Translations under genes and position numbers: made by a program
Shown: piece after piece, positions 1 through 9,106 of the stretch
Layout of the letters: the number at the start of each line of letters is the position of its first letter
Numbering within the stretch: the first letter of the stretch is position 1
The notes under the pieces: model-generated
Seen by the model: the letters and a program-made list of their open reading frames with translations, nothing else
Databases searched by the model: none
Told to the model about the DNA's origin: nothing
Assembly: GCF_003600835.1 (NCBI RefSeq)
Contig: NZ_NQYC01000001.1
Span: 4,416,411 to 4,480,410 of the forward strand
DNA: 64,000 nucleotides
Source of the DNA: Bacillus sp. PK3_68
GTDB lineage: Bacteria > Bacillota > Bacilli > Bacillales > Domibacillaceae
Direction: 5' to 3'

Positions 1-114
1 GTGTCATTCAATCCTTTCATCACAAACCTAATCACTTGAAAGTTTTAGGAAAGGGAGTGATATGCACAAAGGATATAGTGGCGGTAGATTTTGCGAATAA
101 GAAGGATGAAGGAG

Positions 115-1389
115 ATGGATATTGATTATACGTTGCTCCCTAAACGTTCTATTCTTTGCATAGACGTTAAATCTTTCTTTGCCAGTGTAGAAGCTGTCAG
201 GCGTAAAATACACCCTCTGGATGCCTATATTATTGTGATTGCCAATATAAATAGGTCTGGTTCAGTGGTATTAGCTGCTTCTCCACGAGTGAAAAAGGAA
301 TTTGGCATCCAAACGGGTTCCAGAGCCTTTGAAATCCCTCATGATCCACGATTCATACTGGTGGAACCGTCTATGAAGCTTTATTTAAAAGTAAATAAAA
401 TGATCATAGACATCCTTAAACGTTTTGTAGCAGATGAAGATTTGCATATTTACAGTATTGATGAAGCATTCCTTGATGTGACAGCTTCCAGAAAGCTGTT
501 TGGAAACAAATTTGAAGTGGCTCGCACCATACAGAAAGTCGTTTTTAAAGAATTAAAGTTAGTCGTCACGATTGGAATTGGCGATAATCCTCTTTTAGCA
601 AAACTAGCTCTCGACAATGAAGCAAAGAATGCAGCGAATGGGCTTGCTTATTGGTCGTATGAGAATGTCAGTGAAACGATCTGGAAGATCGAATTGAAAG
701 ATATGTGGGGAATATCGACAGGGTACATACATAGGTTACATCGTTTAGGGATTCATTCTGTCTATGATCTGGCTCATGCTGATCAACATAAGCTGAAAGA
801 CCGGCTTGGCCTAATGGGCTTACAACTTCACTACCACGCATGGGGAGTAGATTATAGCATTTTATCTGAAAAGCCCCAAGCGAAAGAAAAATCATTTTCT
901 AAAAGTCAGATATTACTGCGTGATTATTACAACGAACGAGAGATTATGATTGTGATTCATGAAATGGTGGATGAAGTAGCGATGAGACTTCGTTTGCACC
1001 ACGTAGCAGCCGGGAAAATCGCTCTTGCTATTAGCTATTCTCGGGACATTGAAGAAAGGGGATTTACACATCAAACACAGCTGCCTAGACAGACAAACTG
1101 CACGAAAGACCTGAATACTCAATTTGAAAAACTGTTTAAAAAATATTGGAGAGGACAGCCGATCCGGCAAATTTATGTGGGATGCGGCAAATTGGAACCG
1201 GCCTTGTATGAACAAATGGATTTATTTAGTACAAATGAAGAACTGGAAAAAAAACATGCACTTGATGAGGCCATGGACGAAATAAGGTTCCGTTTTGGGA
1301 AAAGTTCAATCTTTTGGGCGCATAGCCTGTTGCCAGGAGGAACCTTCCTGAAAAGATCCAATCATGTTGGGGGACATAGAGGGGAATAG
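115..1389 (+). CDS. uvrX: Y-family DNA polymerase, UvrX/DinB-like
   Basis: Translesion DNA polymerase of the Y family, the group to which UvrX of Bacillus prophage SPbeta belongs. Visible motifs are CIDVKSFFASVEA near the N-terminus (catalytic aspartate and steric-gate region) and YSIDEAFLDVT near residue 120 (second catalytic acidic pair); the rest fits the thumb and little-finger domains. The predicted 424 residues match the usual 410-430. ATG at 115 is chosen because AAGGA lies 7 bases upstream; in-frame TTG 91 and ATG 106 are alternatives. A 12-codon ORF (62-100) with a good RBS (AAAGGGAG) precedes it and could be a coupled leader or the stub of a yolD-like partner, which often precedes uvrX; I cannot prove either. 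No LexA/DinR box was seen in the 90 bases available upstream. Confidence 0.9.
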   Translation: MDIDYTLLPKRSILCIDVKSFFASVEAVRRKIHPLDAYIIVIANINRSGSVVLAASPRVKKEFGIQTGSRAFEIPHDPRFILVEPSMKLYLKVNKMIIDILKRFVADEDLHIYSIDEAFLDVTASRKLFGNKFEVARTIQKVVFKELKLVVTIGIGDNPLLAKLALDNEAKNAANGLAYWSYENVSETIWKIELKDMWGISTGYIHRLHRLGIHSVYDLAHADQHKLKDRLGLMGLQLHYHAWGVDYSILSEKPQAKEKSFSKSQILLRDYYNEREIMIVIHEMVDEVAMRLRLHHVAAGKIALAISYSRDIEERGFTHQTQLPRQTNCTKDLNTQFEKLFKKYWRGQPIRQIYVGCGKLEPALYEQMDLFSTNEELEKKHALDEAMDEIRFRFGKSSIFWAHSLLPGGTFLKRSNHVGGHRGE

Positions 1390-1502
1390 AAGAAGGATAT
1401 TCAATAAAAGCAGCTGAATAGTTACTCGAAGAAATTGCCTCCATTTGTCTGTTTTTTGTTTGGTCATCGACATTATAGCGGACGGGCGATTTTTTGTATT
1501 AA

Positions 1503-1547
1503 AAGAGCTGTCCATAAGTCAGTTATCCCGACTTATGGACAGCCTCT
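1503..1547. terminator. Bidirectional intrinsic terminator
   Basis: Near-perfect 17-18 bp inverted repeat (AGAGCTGTCCATAAGTC / GACTTATGGACAGCCTCT) with A- and T-rich flanks, placed between the convergent uvrX-like gene and the amidohydrolase gene. Confidence 0.75.
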
Positions 1548-1568
1548 TAAAATGATTTGTAAAACATA

Positions 1569-3191
1569 TTAAATCGTTAACAAGTGAGGGCTTTCAGAAT
1601 GACTGTAAACAAATTTCCCATCGACCATCGTTGCTACTACTCTAGTGTTTGGAATTTCATCTGGCGGGGTTTGAAAAATATTTTTATTCAGGATAATGAT
1701 ATCTGCGAATTTTCCTTCTTCTAATGTGCCTAATTCATGTTCTCTAAACACACTATAAGCAGATCCTTGTGTATAGGCTTTTAATGCATCAGCCACGGTG
1801 AAACTTTCTTGTTCATTCCATGCATGTTCACCTGTGTGATCCATTCGGGTAACCGCATGGTAGATTTGTTTCATAGGATCTAAGGACGCAACTGGAAAAT
1901 CCGTCCCGAAAGCTACATCAGCCCCTGCTTTCTTTAAGGATTCGCCAGGATAAATATAAGGGTATTTCTTCTCATCTACTCGGGTCGTATGGCTAGTTAT
2001 AGGCATGAGGGCTAAATGAGAAGGCTGCACGGATGCAATGACCCCTAAGTCTTTAAATCTCTTTATATCACCTGGATGGATAATCTCGATATGCTCTAAC
2101 GCATGGCGAGAATCTCTTTCTCCATTTTCTTTTCGTGCTTCTTCAAACATATCCAATCCTATATGAACAGCTCCGTCGCCAATGGCGTGAAAGCGAATTT
2201 GAAACCCTTCCTTATCTGCCTCCAACACCCATTCTGTCAACTGTTCTACAGAAAAAACGGTTTCTCCTTTTGTATCTGGTCTATCTACATAAGGATCAAG
2301 CATATAAGCCGTATGACCTGTAACTACTCCATCAATAAATTGTTTTAATCCGGTAAATTTTAATTTTTCTGATTGATAGCTATCACGTAATGTTTTTGCT
2401 CTTTCCATCTCTCCATTTAAAGCGGGATAGAGATGGATACGTGCCGTTAATTTTTCTTCGTCATCAAATTTTTTAAAAAGATCAAACCCTTCATTCAGGC
2501 TAGGATACAGATCATTTACTGATGTCACACCTAGTTTAGCAGCGTGCTGAAGGAAAGACGCTAGCAATTCCTCTTGTTTTTCCCTAGGAAATGCCATTGC
2601 CTTATCTGAAACTAAAGAGATCGCTTTTTCAATGAGGATCCCGGTCGGTTCTCCCATCGTATCTTTTTCAATTATTCCGTATGGGGGATTCTTCGTTTGA
2701 CTATGAATATTGGCTACTTCCAAAGCTTTACTATTGACCCATGCATAATGAAATTCCGCATGATATAAAAAGACTGGACGATCCTTCACTACGTTGTCAA
2801 GCGTAGAACGGTGGGGAAACTGATGGTTCTCCCAATTGTTGCTATCCCAGCCGTTTCCAATAATCCATTCATCTGCAGGGTTTTTTTCAGCAAACTCTTT
2901 TACCATCATGACGGCTTCTTCTTCAGAGCGTGCAGACTGTAAGTTAACACTGAAATCATTAGTCAAACTTCCGCTCAATAGATGAAGATGAGCATCATGG
3001 AACCCTGCTGTAATAAGTTGATCTCCAAAATCTAATTTTTTTGTGTCAGACCCTATAAAGGGTTGCATCTCGTTTGAGTCGCCAACCGCCACAATTTTGT
3101 TTCCTTTTACGGCAATTGATGCAGGAGAGGGATGATCCCCTAAACCTGTAAAAACTGCTTGGCTCGAAAGGATGATATCTGCTTTTGTCAT
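1569..3191 (-). CDS. Amidohydrolase family 3 (YtcJ-like) metal-dependent hydrolase
   Basis: A 540-residue member of the amidohydrolase_3 group (YtcJ/AepA-like). The metal-binding HxH is in GFHDAHLHLL (about residue 68); further ligands lie in RFHAIGDGAVH and HALEHIEIIH, and the late aspartate in FGTDFPVASLDPM. The C-terminal TMVDGKFVY closes the composite beta-sandwich typical of the family. Cytoplasmic, no signal peptide. It sits 33 bp downstream of a permease gene on the same strand, so the two are probably one operon driven by the sigma-54 type promoter at 4595-4611. The family hydrolyses amides, carbamates or formamides; the substrate cannot be read from sequence, but a permease partner suggests an imported N-acyl or N-formyl amino-acid-like compound (inference). 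Confidence 0.88.
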   Translation of the reverse strand: MTKADIILSSQAVFTGLGDHPSPASIAVKGNKIVAVGDSNEMQPFIGSDTKKLDFGDQLITAGFHDAHLHLLSGSLTNDFSVNLQSARSEEEAVMMVKEFAEKNPADEWIIGNGWDSNNWENHQFPHRSTLDNVVKDRPVFLYHAEFHYAWVNSKALEVANIHSQTKNPPYGIIEKDTMGEPTGILIEKAISLVSDKAMAFPREKQEELLASFLQHAAKLGVTSVNDLYPSLNEGFDLFKKFDDEEKLTARIHLYPALNGEMERAKTLRDSYQSEKLKFTGLKQFIDGVVTGHTAYMLDPYVDRPDTKGETVFSVEQLTEWVLEADKEGFQIRFHAIGDGAVHIGLDMFEEARKENGERDSRHALEHIEIIHPGDIKRFKDLGVIASVQPSHLALMPITSHTTRVDEKKYPYIYPGESLKKAGADVAFGTDFPVASLDPMKQIYHAVTRMDHTGEHAWNEQESFTVADALKAYTQGSAYSVFREHELGTLEEGKFADIIILNKNIFQTPPDEIPNTRVVATMVDGKFVYSHSESPHLLTI

Positions 3192-3224
3192 TTTAAACCC
3201 TCCAATTATACAGTATTTAGTAAA

Positions 3225-4559
3225 CTATGCGGATAAATCCATTTCTGGCGGCCTCTTTTTGAATCCCTTTGTTAGATAAGTTAAATAAATAACACCAGCC
3301 AAAGCCCATATACTCCCTAAAACTTTGGAGTAAGTATCTAGATTTAGTAACAGCCATATATCTAAAACAGCCCCTATTAATGGCACAATAAGATAGAGGA
3401 CTGTCCCTTTTATGGTTCTCTGTTGTTTTCGGATAAAGTAGTGACCGATAACCGAAAGATTAACAAATGTAAAGGCAAGAAAGGCTCCAAAGTTAATGAA
3501 TGAAGCGACAATTGTCAAACTCAGCACCAAGGCTAATAAGGAAATCAAGCTAATGACAAGAATGTTGTTAACCGGGGTGTTTAACTTAGGATGCAGGCTT
3601 CCAAAAAACTTTTTCGGCAATTGACCATCTCTGCCCATAGCATATAGAACACGAGCCCCACTCGCTTGGGATACCATAGCTGACCCAAAAATACCAACTG
3701 CAGTAAGTGCAAGAAAGAGCGCGTCTACAAAATTCCCGCTAATTAACAGAATGATTTCATGTGAGGCGGCATCGGCATTTTTAAAAGACATATAATTTGG
3801 CCAAACATTATGTGCAATATAAGAAACGGTTGTAAAAATTAAGCCGCCAACTATCGTAATAATGAACACAGCCCGTGGAATATTCTTTTCAGGTTGAATG
3901 GTTTCCTCAGCAAAAGTCGTAACCGAATCAAAGCCAAGAAAGGAAAAGCAAAGCAACGCAGCTCCAGCAATAATGAAAGAGAATGATTCTTTTGGGTTGT
4001 AAAAAGGAAGGCTTGTAAACAGTTCTCCTGTTCCTTCCCCTTGTAAAATCGACCGAATGGCCAAAACACAGAAGAGGATAATGAACCCTACACCAAAGAT
4101 AGTGATTAATATGTTTGCGCCAGTTGCTAATTTAATCCCTCTGACATTGACGATGGTTACCAGCGTTAACATCAATAAAATCCATATGTAACTAGGAATG
4201 GACGGAAAGGCCGCCTGATAAAATATACCGAATAGTAAATAGTTCACCATAGGAATAAGTAGATAATCCATTAAGAGCGACCATCCTACCAAAAAACCGA
4301 CATGGGGATTAATCGACTTTTGGGTATAGGTATAGGCGGATCCTGCCACTGGAAAGGCTTTAGCCATTTGCCCATAACTGTAGGCTGTAAATAGCATAAC
4401 AATCGTGGCTAGAATATAAGCACCCGCCACCATTCCATGTGAAATCTGCGCTGCCACTCCATATGTGCTAAAAACCGTCCCAAATGCCATAAAGGAAAAT
4501 CCAAAAAGGACAACAGGCAACAGAGTCAATGTCCTCTTCATCTCTTTAGTTTCTGACAT
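3225..4559 (-). CDS. APC-family amino acid/polyamine permease
   Basis: A 444-residue integral membrane transporter with about 12 hydrophobic segments. The first segment contains GFSFMAFGTVFSTYG and the sixth FSFLGFDSVTTFAEET, the conserved APC substrate-site region, so it belongs to the amino acid-polyamine-organocation superfamily (closest in feel to PuuP/YfnA-type carriers). It imports an amine or amino acid by proton symport in known relatives; the substrate here is unknown. The start ATG at 4559 has a strong AGGAGG (minus strand) 8 bases upstream. It is the promoter-proximal gene of an operon with the amidohydrolase downstream. Confidence 0.88.
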   Translation of the reverse strand: MSETKEMKRTLTLLPVVLFGFSFMAFGTVFSTYGVAAQISHGMVAGAYILATIVMLFTAYSYGQMAKAFPVAGSAYTYTQKSINPHVGFLVGWSLLMDYLLIPMVNYLLFGIFYQAAFPSIPSYIWILLMLTLVTIVNVRGIKLATGANILITIFGVGFIILFCVLAIRSILQGEGTGELFTSLPFYNPKESFSFIIAGAALLCFSFLGFDSVTTFAEETIQPEKNIPRAVFIITIVGGLIFTTVSYIAHNVWPNYMSFKNADAASHEIILLISGNFVDALFLALTAVGIFGSAMVSQASGARVLYAMGRDGQLPKKFFGSLHPKLNTPVNNILVISLISLLALVLSLTIVASFINFGAFLAFTFVNLSVIGHYFIRKQQRTIKGTVLYLIVPLIGAVLDIWLLLNLDTYSKVLGSIWALAGVIYLTYLTKGFKKRPPEMDLSA

Positions 4560-4594
4560 CTAACAACCTCCTTTTCGACTAATATTAAGAATAT

Positions 4595-4611
4595 TGCAAA
4601 TTTTATACCAA
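4595..4611 (-). promoter_or_regulatory. Sigma-54 (SigL) -24/-12 promoter of permease-amidohydrolase operon
   Basis: On the minus strand TTGGTATAAAATTTGCA matches the sigma-54 pattern TTGGCAC-N5-TTGCW with exact GG-N10-GC spacing, 36 bp upstream of the permease ATG. The -24 element is weaker (TAT instead of CAC). Two CCGAAA copies on the plus strand (4643-4650, 4657-4663) resemble the candidate activator element seen at the other sigma-54 promoters, though closer in. Confidence 0.7.
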
Positions 4612-5320
4612 TTAGCGCAAGCGATGATTTTAGCCTTTAGAAACCGAAAAAATCATTCCGAAACTATTCCAAAACGCATATTTTATGTTATTATTCATAA
4701 TTTAAATCTCGTGTGGATGTTGATTAAGAAAAACTTGCAGGCGTTGTCACTTGTCCCTTTTTCACACAGAAGATAAACGGCCGCTTTATAGTCCTTCTAA
4801 GTCGGGATAGGAGCAGGAAAAAGTACGTTTGGAAAATTAAAAAATAATAGGTTTAATAGAGTAGTTTATAGATAGAGCTTTAACCGATTTAGAAACAGAT
4901 GGATATACAGGAGAAAAAGCGTTTATTGCTAAAAATTAATAAAGTTTTTAAATCAGGTGGCTATGACAAAACAAATGAAAAGTGACAGGGATTTAATTAT
5001 CAATTTGTCTTCTCTCAAAAACATGATTTTTGGGGGGAATGTGTATGTGGATTTAGATAGCGGTTCTGCTGCTGTTTACAGCGGTGCTAGCGATATGGTT
5101 ACAACTAAAGAATAACGAATGCATAGCAGAGATGTAGAAAGGGCTTATCATAAAACTTCATTGTACACGAGCAACTTATCATGATTTCAAATTCGTTCCA
5201 TTCTCTCTAATTGCAGTTTCATTACTCATTTAAAATCCTAAAGAATCATTTCTTTAAACCATGATAGGAAATAGATAGAATGTTTAAGATTATAGTGATT
5301 AAGATAAGGAGTTTAATGGA
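4612..5320. other. Gap with decayed DNA upstream of a topB remnant
   Basis: No intact gene. Short open stretches (for example around 4860-4937 and 5040-5115) read like coding debris but match nothing I recognise. From about 5000 the sequence is a diverged copy of the block found upstream of the two longer topB copies (shared TCTCTCAAAAAC, TTATCAT...ATTGT, TTTCATTACTCAT, CTAAAGAATCATTTCTTTAAAC). Confidence 0.55.
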
Positions 5321-5400
5321 ATAAAGGTTATCATTGTAGAAAAGCCATCTGTAGCTAAAAGCATTGCTGATGCTTTAAAAATAAGAACGAAAAAAGAAGG
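5321..5400 (+). pseudogene. topB 5' remnant
   Basis: Translates to an N-terminal topoisomerase III fragment (KVIIVEKPSVAKSIADALK, then IRTKKEG), matching the first 27 residues of the intact topB at 46787. The start codon is mutated (ATA) and the homology stops abruptly where the terminator of the next gene begins. The upstream region is also homologous. This is the third and most decayed topB copy in the window. Confidence 0.85.
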
Positions 5401-5424
5401 GAGCTTGTTTTTAAACAAACTCCC
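5399..5424 (-). terminator. Intrinsic terminator of isochorismatase gene
   Basis: Perfect stem GGGAG-TTTGTTT/AAACAAG-CTCCC on the minus strand, followed by a T-rich run (TTCTTTTTTC) downstream of the minus-strand gene. It abuts the topB remnant. Confidence 0.7.
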
Positions 5425-5458
5425 ATTTATATAGAATGATATATTCTTCAAGACTGTA

Positions 5459-6010
5459 TTAGTTTTGTTGCAGGAAATCCTCGGTTGAAATTACATTGGC
5501 ATACATACTTTTAAGTGCGCTGACAAACGCATAGTGAACCTGTTCTGCTGGAACGACCTTATCTTGATAAGATAAGTCCCTTGTCGCACAGGCATCTTCA
5601 ATCAGTGTAGCTTCAAAGCCTAGATCCACTGCGGCTCTAACTGTGGCATCAATACACATATGCGTCATCATACCTACAATTACTAGCTTGGTTACTCCTT
5701 TTTCTTTTAATTTGCTTTCTAATTCAGTTTTTAAAAAGCTGTTAGCGAAATGTTTTATAATAATGCTTTCGTGTTCTAACGGTAGAACAGCTTCATTTAT
5801 TTCCACTCCCTTCGTATTTGGAAGAAAGAAGCCTAACTCTGGACTACTTGCGACATGCTGGATATGAAAAATATTATCTTTGTTATTTTGTCTAAACCAA
5901 TCAAGAATTTTAGCCGCATTAGCGGCTGCTTTTTCAGGATTGCTTAATTCCATCTTTCCATTCGGAAAATAGTCATTTTGAATATCGACAATGATTAAAG
6001 CTGAGCTCAT
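5459..6010 (-). CDS. Isochorismatase-fold cysteine hydrolase
   Basis: A 183-residue cysteine hydrolase of the isochorismatase/nicotinamidase superfamily. The triad is visible: Asp in ALIIVDIQNDYF (residue 8), Lys in IIIKHFANSF, and nucleophilic Cys in GMMTHMCIDATVRAA. The cis-peptide region (VGMMTHM) is present. ATG at 6010 is preferred because a GAGGTG box precedes it; a longer in-frame reading to 6112 has no RBS and would overlap the promoter region of the divergent regulator. It is divergent from an Lrp-type gene (120 bp apart), which probably controls it. The substrate (amide, N-carbamoyl compound or pteridine) is not predictable. Confidence 0.88.
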   Translation of the reverse strand: MSSALIIVDIQNDYFPNGKMELSNPEKAAANAAKILDWFRQNNKDNIFHIQHVASSPELGFFLPNTKGVEINEAVLPLEHESIIIKHFANSFLKTELESKLKEKGVTKLVIVGMMTHMCIDATVRAAVDLGFEATLIEDACATRDLSYQDKVVPAEQVHYAFVSALKSMYANVISTEDFLQQN

Positions 6011-6129
6011 TTTTTTCACCTCATTTAAAATTTTAATTACAATATAATGATAAATAACATCTTGATTTTTATCGATACTTTGGCGAAACACTTTTAGATC
6101 AAAACATTTCATGGTGAAAGGAATTTATT

Positions 6130-6570
6130 ATGGAACTTGATAACATTGATTTTAAGATCCTTCGGTTACTATCTGAACATTCACGTATTCAATGGAAAGA
6201 CTTAGGTAATCAAATTCATATGACGGGACAAGCAGTAGGGAACCGTATAAAAAAACTTGAGGAAAGTGGTGTGATTAAAGCTTACTCTCTACTAGTCGAT
6301 GAAATGAAATTAGGACTTACTTATACAGCGTTTGTCATTATTTATATGAAAACAGCAGATCATGATTCGTTTATACGTTTTATCTATGGTCGAAATGAGG
6401 TAATTGAAGCTCATCGAGTATCGGGAGAAGGATGTTACCATTTAAAAATAAAAGTTACATCTCAAGACCAATTAAATCTTTTTCTTAATGAACTACTGGA
6501 ATATGGGAATTACAGTATCCATTTATCCATCCAAGAGATTAAACAACAGAACCCGTTGACTGCCACATAA
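6130..6570 (+). CDS. Lrp/AsnC-family transcriptional regulator
   Basis: A 146-residue regulator with an N-terminal winged helix-turn-helix (LDNIDFKILRLLSEHSR ... MTGQAVGNRIKKLEESGVI) and a C-terminal RAM-type ligand domain with ferredoxin-like fold (SGEGCYHLKIKV is the usual ligand/oligomer strand). Relatives bind amino acids and form octamers. It is transcribed divergently from the isochorismatase-fold hydrolase gene, so that gene and itself are the likely targets. RBS GAAAGGAATTT lies just upstream. A terminator follows at 6611. Confidence 0.92.
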   Translation: MELDNIDFKILRLLSEHSRIQWKDLGNQIHMTGQAVGNRIKKLEESGVIKAYSLLVDEMKLGLTYTAFVIIYMKTADHDSFIRFIYGRNEVIEAHRVSGEGCYHLKIKVTSQDQLNLFLNELLEYGNYSIHLSIQEIKQQNPLTAT

Positions 6571-6610
6571 TAAAAAGCGGTTATTCCTTTTCTATAAGAT
6601 CAAAAACAGC

Positions 6611-6654
6611 AAAAAGGTATAATTCCTCGAATATTGAGGTATTATACCTTTTTA
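6611..6654 (+). terminator. Intrinsic terminator after lrp-like gene
   Basis: Inverted repeat AAAAAGGTATAAT / ATTATACCTTTTT with an inner CCTCGA-TTGAGG stem; T-run at the 3' side. Confidence 0.85.
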
Positions 6655-6934
6655 AGTATATGACTTTAAAACCTTATTTATCAAAATAAGTAACCAAGTT
6701 TTATTCCTCGCTATTTAACATTTACTTTAGAAGTTCAGTTTAAAACTTTTGCGGGTTCTTCTTCTACTAAAGGAACAGTGCAGTTGAGGTTTTAATCCCG
6801 CTATAACAAAGGGTAAATAGAAGGAAATTAGTCTTCTTCCTACCATCAAAAATAGCCCTTTAAGATATATAGTCTTTGATATAAGTTTTGAAATAAAAAA
6901 TTCTCAAATTCTAAGGGCTTTCCACCATAATTTT
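6655..6934. other. Intergenic gap, nothing recognised
   Basis: AT-rich. A distant inverted repeat (AGCCCTTTAAGA near 6856 and TCTAAGGGCT near 6920) could form a long-loop hairpin, but no gene is seen. Confidence 0.4.
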
Positions 6935-7233
6935 GCCTCTCCTAAAACCACAGTTTTCGTCAGTAAGGCTTTTTCCTTTATAGGAGTGGGTTGCAGTTCT
7001 ATGATGGTTTATATGACGTTATAAATATTACTATAAAAGATAATGAACAGTAGACAAGGGGAAAAAATTTATCATGAAAAGCTATTGTGCATGAACAATA
7101 GCTTTTAAACTCCTTTCATTCCCTCTAACCGTAGTTTTATTACTCATTCGAAATTCTAAAGAACCATTCCTTTAAACTACAAAGAGAAAGAGATATAATA
7201 TTTTACATTACACTGATTAGGGAGTTTAACAGA
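6935..7233 (+). repeat. topB upstream repeat, copy 2 (promoter plus leader)
   Basis: About 300 bp conserved with 46480-46786. It holds a 6-codon ORF MKSYCA (7074-7094) behind an AAGGGG box, and a hairpin AAAAGCTATTGT-gcatga-ACAATAGCTTTT (7077-7106) overlapping that ORF, then a TATAAT-like box (7194) and the RBS TTAGGGAG of topB. The equivalent hairpin at 46623-46659 has AAAAGTTATTG/CAATAACTTTT, a paired C-G to T-A change, suggesting selection on the structure. Confidence 0.7.
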
Positions 7234-8813
7234 ATGAAGGTTATTATTGCAGAAAAGCCATCTGTAGCTAAAAATATTGCTGATGCGTTAAAAATAAAAA
7301 CGAAAAAAGATGGTTATTTTGAAGGCAATGGCTATATCATCACCTGGGCTTTTGGGCATTTATTACAGCTGTATGATGCGAAAGATTATGATGAGAAATT
7401 GAAAAAGTGGAGCATGGAAAACTTTCCATTTATCCCGTCGCATTTCCGGTACAAGGTAAAAAGCGATCCACGCAACAGGGAGAAAGAAGACCTTGGAGCA
7501 AAGAAACAGCTAAAGATTATCTATTCTTTGATTAAACGAAATGACGTGGAGACTATAGTGTCTGCTTGTGACTATGACCGTGAGGGTCAAATTATTGGTG
7601 ACACAATTATCTATAATCTCAAGTCCCAGAAAAAAGTATACAGATTGTTATTGAACGAGTGGACCCCTGAGGAAGTATTAAAGGGTCTCCAAAAAATATT
7701 AAACCTAATATTGAAATGAAGCCTCTTCAAGATGCCGGATTGAGCCGCCAGTGGGCAGACTGGCTGATTGGCATCAATTTAACATCAGTTGCTACATTAA
7801 AGTACCAAAAGGGAAGAGGACAGGCTTTAAATATCGGAAGGGTCTTGCTGCCAACTTTAAAGATTATTTACGACCGCGATAAGGAAATCGAGAATTTTGT
7901 ACCGGAAGATTATTATAAATTAACGGCTACTTTTCAAACGAAAGACGGCGAAGAGTATGAGGGGACTTATTTCGAAGAGGGGCGGGAAAAGTTCAAAAGT
8001 AAAGAACCTCTCGAATTAATCGAGCAGATCCTAGCCAATCAAAGCGGCACAGTGATTGATAAAAAGGTCGAACGGAAAAAGGAGTTTCCGCCTTATTTAT
8101 TTAATCTCTCAAATTTACAAGGGTACATTACAAGTAAGTATAAAGGCTGGACGTCCGACAAAGTACTGAAAGTCGCCCAGTCCCTTTACGAGAAAAAATT
8201 GATCACGTACCCTCGAACAGCGAGTGTGGCTTTAGAAGAAAGCCTTGTAGGCAAAGCAGCTAAAGTGCTGGACGTTTTAAAAAAGGGGCTGCCTTTTGAA
8301 GAGGAAATTAAATTTCAAAAAACGAAACGGATATTTAATAACGCAAAGGTGGAGAGCCATAGTGCGATTATTCCCACTTATTTGGTTCCTAAGTCGTTAA
8401 CGAAAGACGAAGAGATGGTTTATACGGCCATTAAAAACCGCTTTATTGTTCAGTTTATGCCGATAGCGGAATACGAGGAAACGAAAATCACGACTAAAGC
8501 AAATGTTAACGAAATAAAAGGTGTGTTTATTTCTAAAGGAAAAGTCCAGACAGTCGTTGGGTGGAAAAAACTCGAAAAAATTGAATCAAAGGATACGCTG
8601 TTACCAGCTGTTACAATCAATGAGCATGTGGATATAACAAAGCAAGATGTATCGTCCCATGTGACAAAGCCTCCGAAGCCTCATATCGAAAAAACATTGC
8701 TTCGGGTCATGGAAACCTGCGGAAAAGGCAGCAAAGGTGGAGAGAGTGAAGAGGGAGAGGAGATGCTTGCTTCCATTCTAAGCGGCTATAGCATTGGCAC
8801 TATATCTATATAA
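7234..8813 (+). pseudogene. topB-like DNA topoisomerase III, frameshifted and 3' truncated
   Basis: Reads as type IA topoisomerase: TOPRIM start MKVIIAEKPSVAKNIADAL and active-site Tyr in LITYPRTAS. Compared with the intact copy at 46787, an A4 run has become A6 at about 7691-7696 (+2), breaking the frame; the second ORF restarts at ATG 7716 overlapping the TGA of the first. The gene ends at 8813 after YSIGT, losing the C-terminal third including the four-cysteine zinc ribbon. DNA identity with the intact copy is very high in the first 450 bp and lower after it. Inactive as a full enzyme; two coupled fragments could in principle be translated. Confidence 0.9.
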
Positions 8814-8902
8814 AAACATGTGTGCTTAATTAATTTTTATATCCGATCCATTGGTACATATGTATATAGCTACTATTTTAATCGTGTACATAAATAGTTT
8901 AT

Positions 8903-8948
8903 TGCACATAATTAGCTTCGTTAGTGGGCTATTATGTGCATTTTTATT
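8903..8948 (+). terminator. Intrinsic terminator
   Basis: TGCACATAAT / ATTATGTGCA inverted repeat followed by TTTTTATT, downstream of the truncated topB. Confidence 0.7.
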
Positions 8949-9106
8949 AAATTTAACTTGTATTGATTTTTGAAGAATTTGAATTTTATACTGAAAATGG
9001 AGGGTTTTAGAACTTAAAAATAACGTCCAAGATTAGTTTAGCAATCAGGCTTTTTAATATTGAAATTTCCTTAACGTTCTAAATCCGCATTTTCCTGACG
9101 CTACCT

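Noticed and set aside
4594..4776. Plus-strand ORF of 60 codons
   Set aside because: Starts inside the opposing sigma-54 promoter, has no RBS and no recognisable sequence.
6011..6112. N-terminal extension of the isochorismatase-fold protein
   Set aside because: No RBS, not part of the fold, and it would run into the divergent lrp promoter region; ATG 6010 is better.
7691..7719. Programmed frameshift in the second topB copy
   Set aside because: The change is a +2 insertion relative to the intact copy and the gene also lacks its 3' third, so decay is the simpler explanation.
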